Positions 49,373 through 49,652 of a stretch of 49,652 bases of DNA are shown piece by piece. Source of the DNA: Actinobacteria bacterium 69-20 (GTDB lineage: Bacteria > Actinomycetota > Actinomycetes > Mycobacteriales > Nakamurellaceae); assembly GCA_001897425.1 (NCBI GenBank), contig MKSW01000022.1, forward strand, positions 1 to 49,652, written 5' to 3'. The notes beneath the pieces were generated by a model. That model saw only the letters and a list, made by a program, of their open reading frames with translations, did no database searches and had not been told where the DNA came from. Made by a program: the position numbers and the translations under genes. Every line of letters begins with the position of its first letter. Within the stretch, counting starts at the first letter, position 1.

Positions 49373-49652
49373 GCATTTCCGGCTCGCTCCGCTCGCCTGG
49401 GCAGTGTCGTGCCGCTGGCGCGGCTCGGCTCGCTCCGCTCGCGGGGGCACATTTCGTTCGCCAAACAAAAGGTGTGCATCCTGCAGCATTCTGCCGGGTT
49501 TGTCCCGGTTCTACACACACTCCCCGGCTCCGCGCATTTCCGGCTCGCTCCGCTGGCGCTCCGCTCGCCTGGGCAGTGTCGTGCCGCTGGCGCGGCTCGG
49601 CTCGCTCCGCTAGCGCTCCGCTCGCCTGGGCCGTGTCGTGCCGCTGGCGCGG
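49357..49652. repeat. Direct repeats of GGCTCGCTCCGCT-rich sequence at window end
   Basis: A segment from CACTCCCCGGCTCCGC through CGCATTTCCGGCTCGCTCCG to GTGTCGTGCCGCTGGCGCGG occurs at about 49357-49440 and again at about 49519-49605. A third partial copy of the GCCGTGTCGTGCC part lies at 49629 to the window edge. The repeated unit starts inside the 3' arm of the terminator. No coding sequence is seen here. Confidence 0.75.
49471..49522 (+). repeat. 52-bp structured repeat, copy 3
   Basis: Same length and ends as the copies at 206-257 and 309-360, with 41 of 52 identities to the latter. Its inner hairpin is CCGGG/CCCGG (at about 49494-49508), whereas copy 1 has CTGGG/CCCAG, so a base pair has changed on both sides. 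It lies between the direct repeats at the window end. Confidence 0.75.

Noticed and set aside
49404-49613. Small plus-strand frame at the window end
   Set aside because: It lies in the direct-repeat region after a strong terminator and consists of the repeated word CTCGCTCCGCT.
1-49652. CRISPR arrays, tRNA, rRNA and insertion sequences
   Set aside because: No regularly spaced repeat-spacer pattern, no cloverleaf with anticodon and CCA region, no rRNA-like sequence and no transposase were seen on either strand.

Overview
This window looks like chromosome from a high-GC actinobacterium. The evidence is the strongly G/C-ending codon use, a mycothiol synthase (MshD), a nitrobindin-like FABP protein, an F420-type LLM oxidoreductase, a LytR-CpsA-Psr cell-wall ligase, VapBC, and several apparently leaderless promoters (TANNNT about 6 nt before the start codon). 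Three proteins with cell wall-binding repeat 2 (CWB2) domains suggest a proteinaceous, surface-layer-like envelope. I cannot name the genus. The pairing of the FABP protein with mshD recalls the Mycobacteriales and relatives.

Layout. 1-2.6 kb: the 3' end of an unknown gene, two inverted copies of a 52-bp structured repeat, then ygfZ and coaA, divergently transcribed. 2.6-11.2 kb: an alpha-glucan/sugar utilisation block. It has a LacI regulator, a lipoprotein solute-binding protein and two ABC permeases on the minus strand, and a debranching enzyme plus phosphoglucomutase on the plus strand. LacI-like operators lie between the two arms, and a 17-bp-stem hairpin separates the binding-protein gene from the permeases. 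No transporter ATPase is present. 11.2-24.2 kb: housekeeping and stress genes (PilZ-like protein, FABP, mshD, LCP protein, lipoprotein, Dus, YbaK-like deacylase, orphan MNT nucleotidyltransferase, VapBC, LLM oxidoreductase, semialdehyde dehydrogenase, EamA and CDF transporters, small lipoprotein).

24.3-38.1 kb: a compact contractile injection system (CIS/eCIS, phage-tail-like) of 13 same-strand genes. In order they are a PAAR-like DUF4280 tip, sheath, first tube, tail-assembly chaperone, 57-aa small protein, second tube, a 1176-aa proline/alanine-rich giant, a 57-aa protein sharing the giant's C-terminal motif, LysM baseplate protein, VgrG-like spike, gp25 wedge, gpJ-like baseplate protein, gpI-like tail protein, and a double zinc-ribbon protein with a C-terminal membrane anchor. 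Most junctions are overlapping or within a few bases, which implies one operon. No AAA+ ATPase, tail terminator, helical tape measure, tail fibre, capsid, terminase or integrase is visible. The set is therefore neither a prophage nor a complete canonical eCIS, and the giant and the anchored zinc-ribbon protein are the most novel parts. Immediately convergent with it is a secreted DUF1906 (glycoside-hydrolase-like) protein with three CWB2 repeats.

40.7-49.7 kb: a DUF222/13E12-type HNH endonuclease gene broken by a frameshift at a C6 tract, then two tandem paralogous CWB2 surface proteins. The second has a clear promoter, a structured 5' leader, a strong ribosome-binding site, relaxed codon use and a 17-bp-stem terminator, as expected of a major surface protein. 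The window ends in direct repeats that include a third copy of the 52-bp element.
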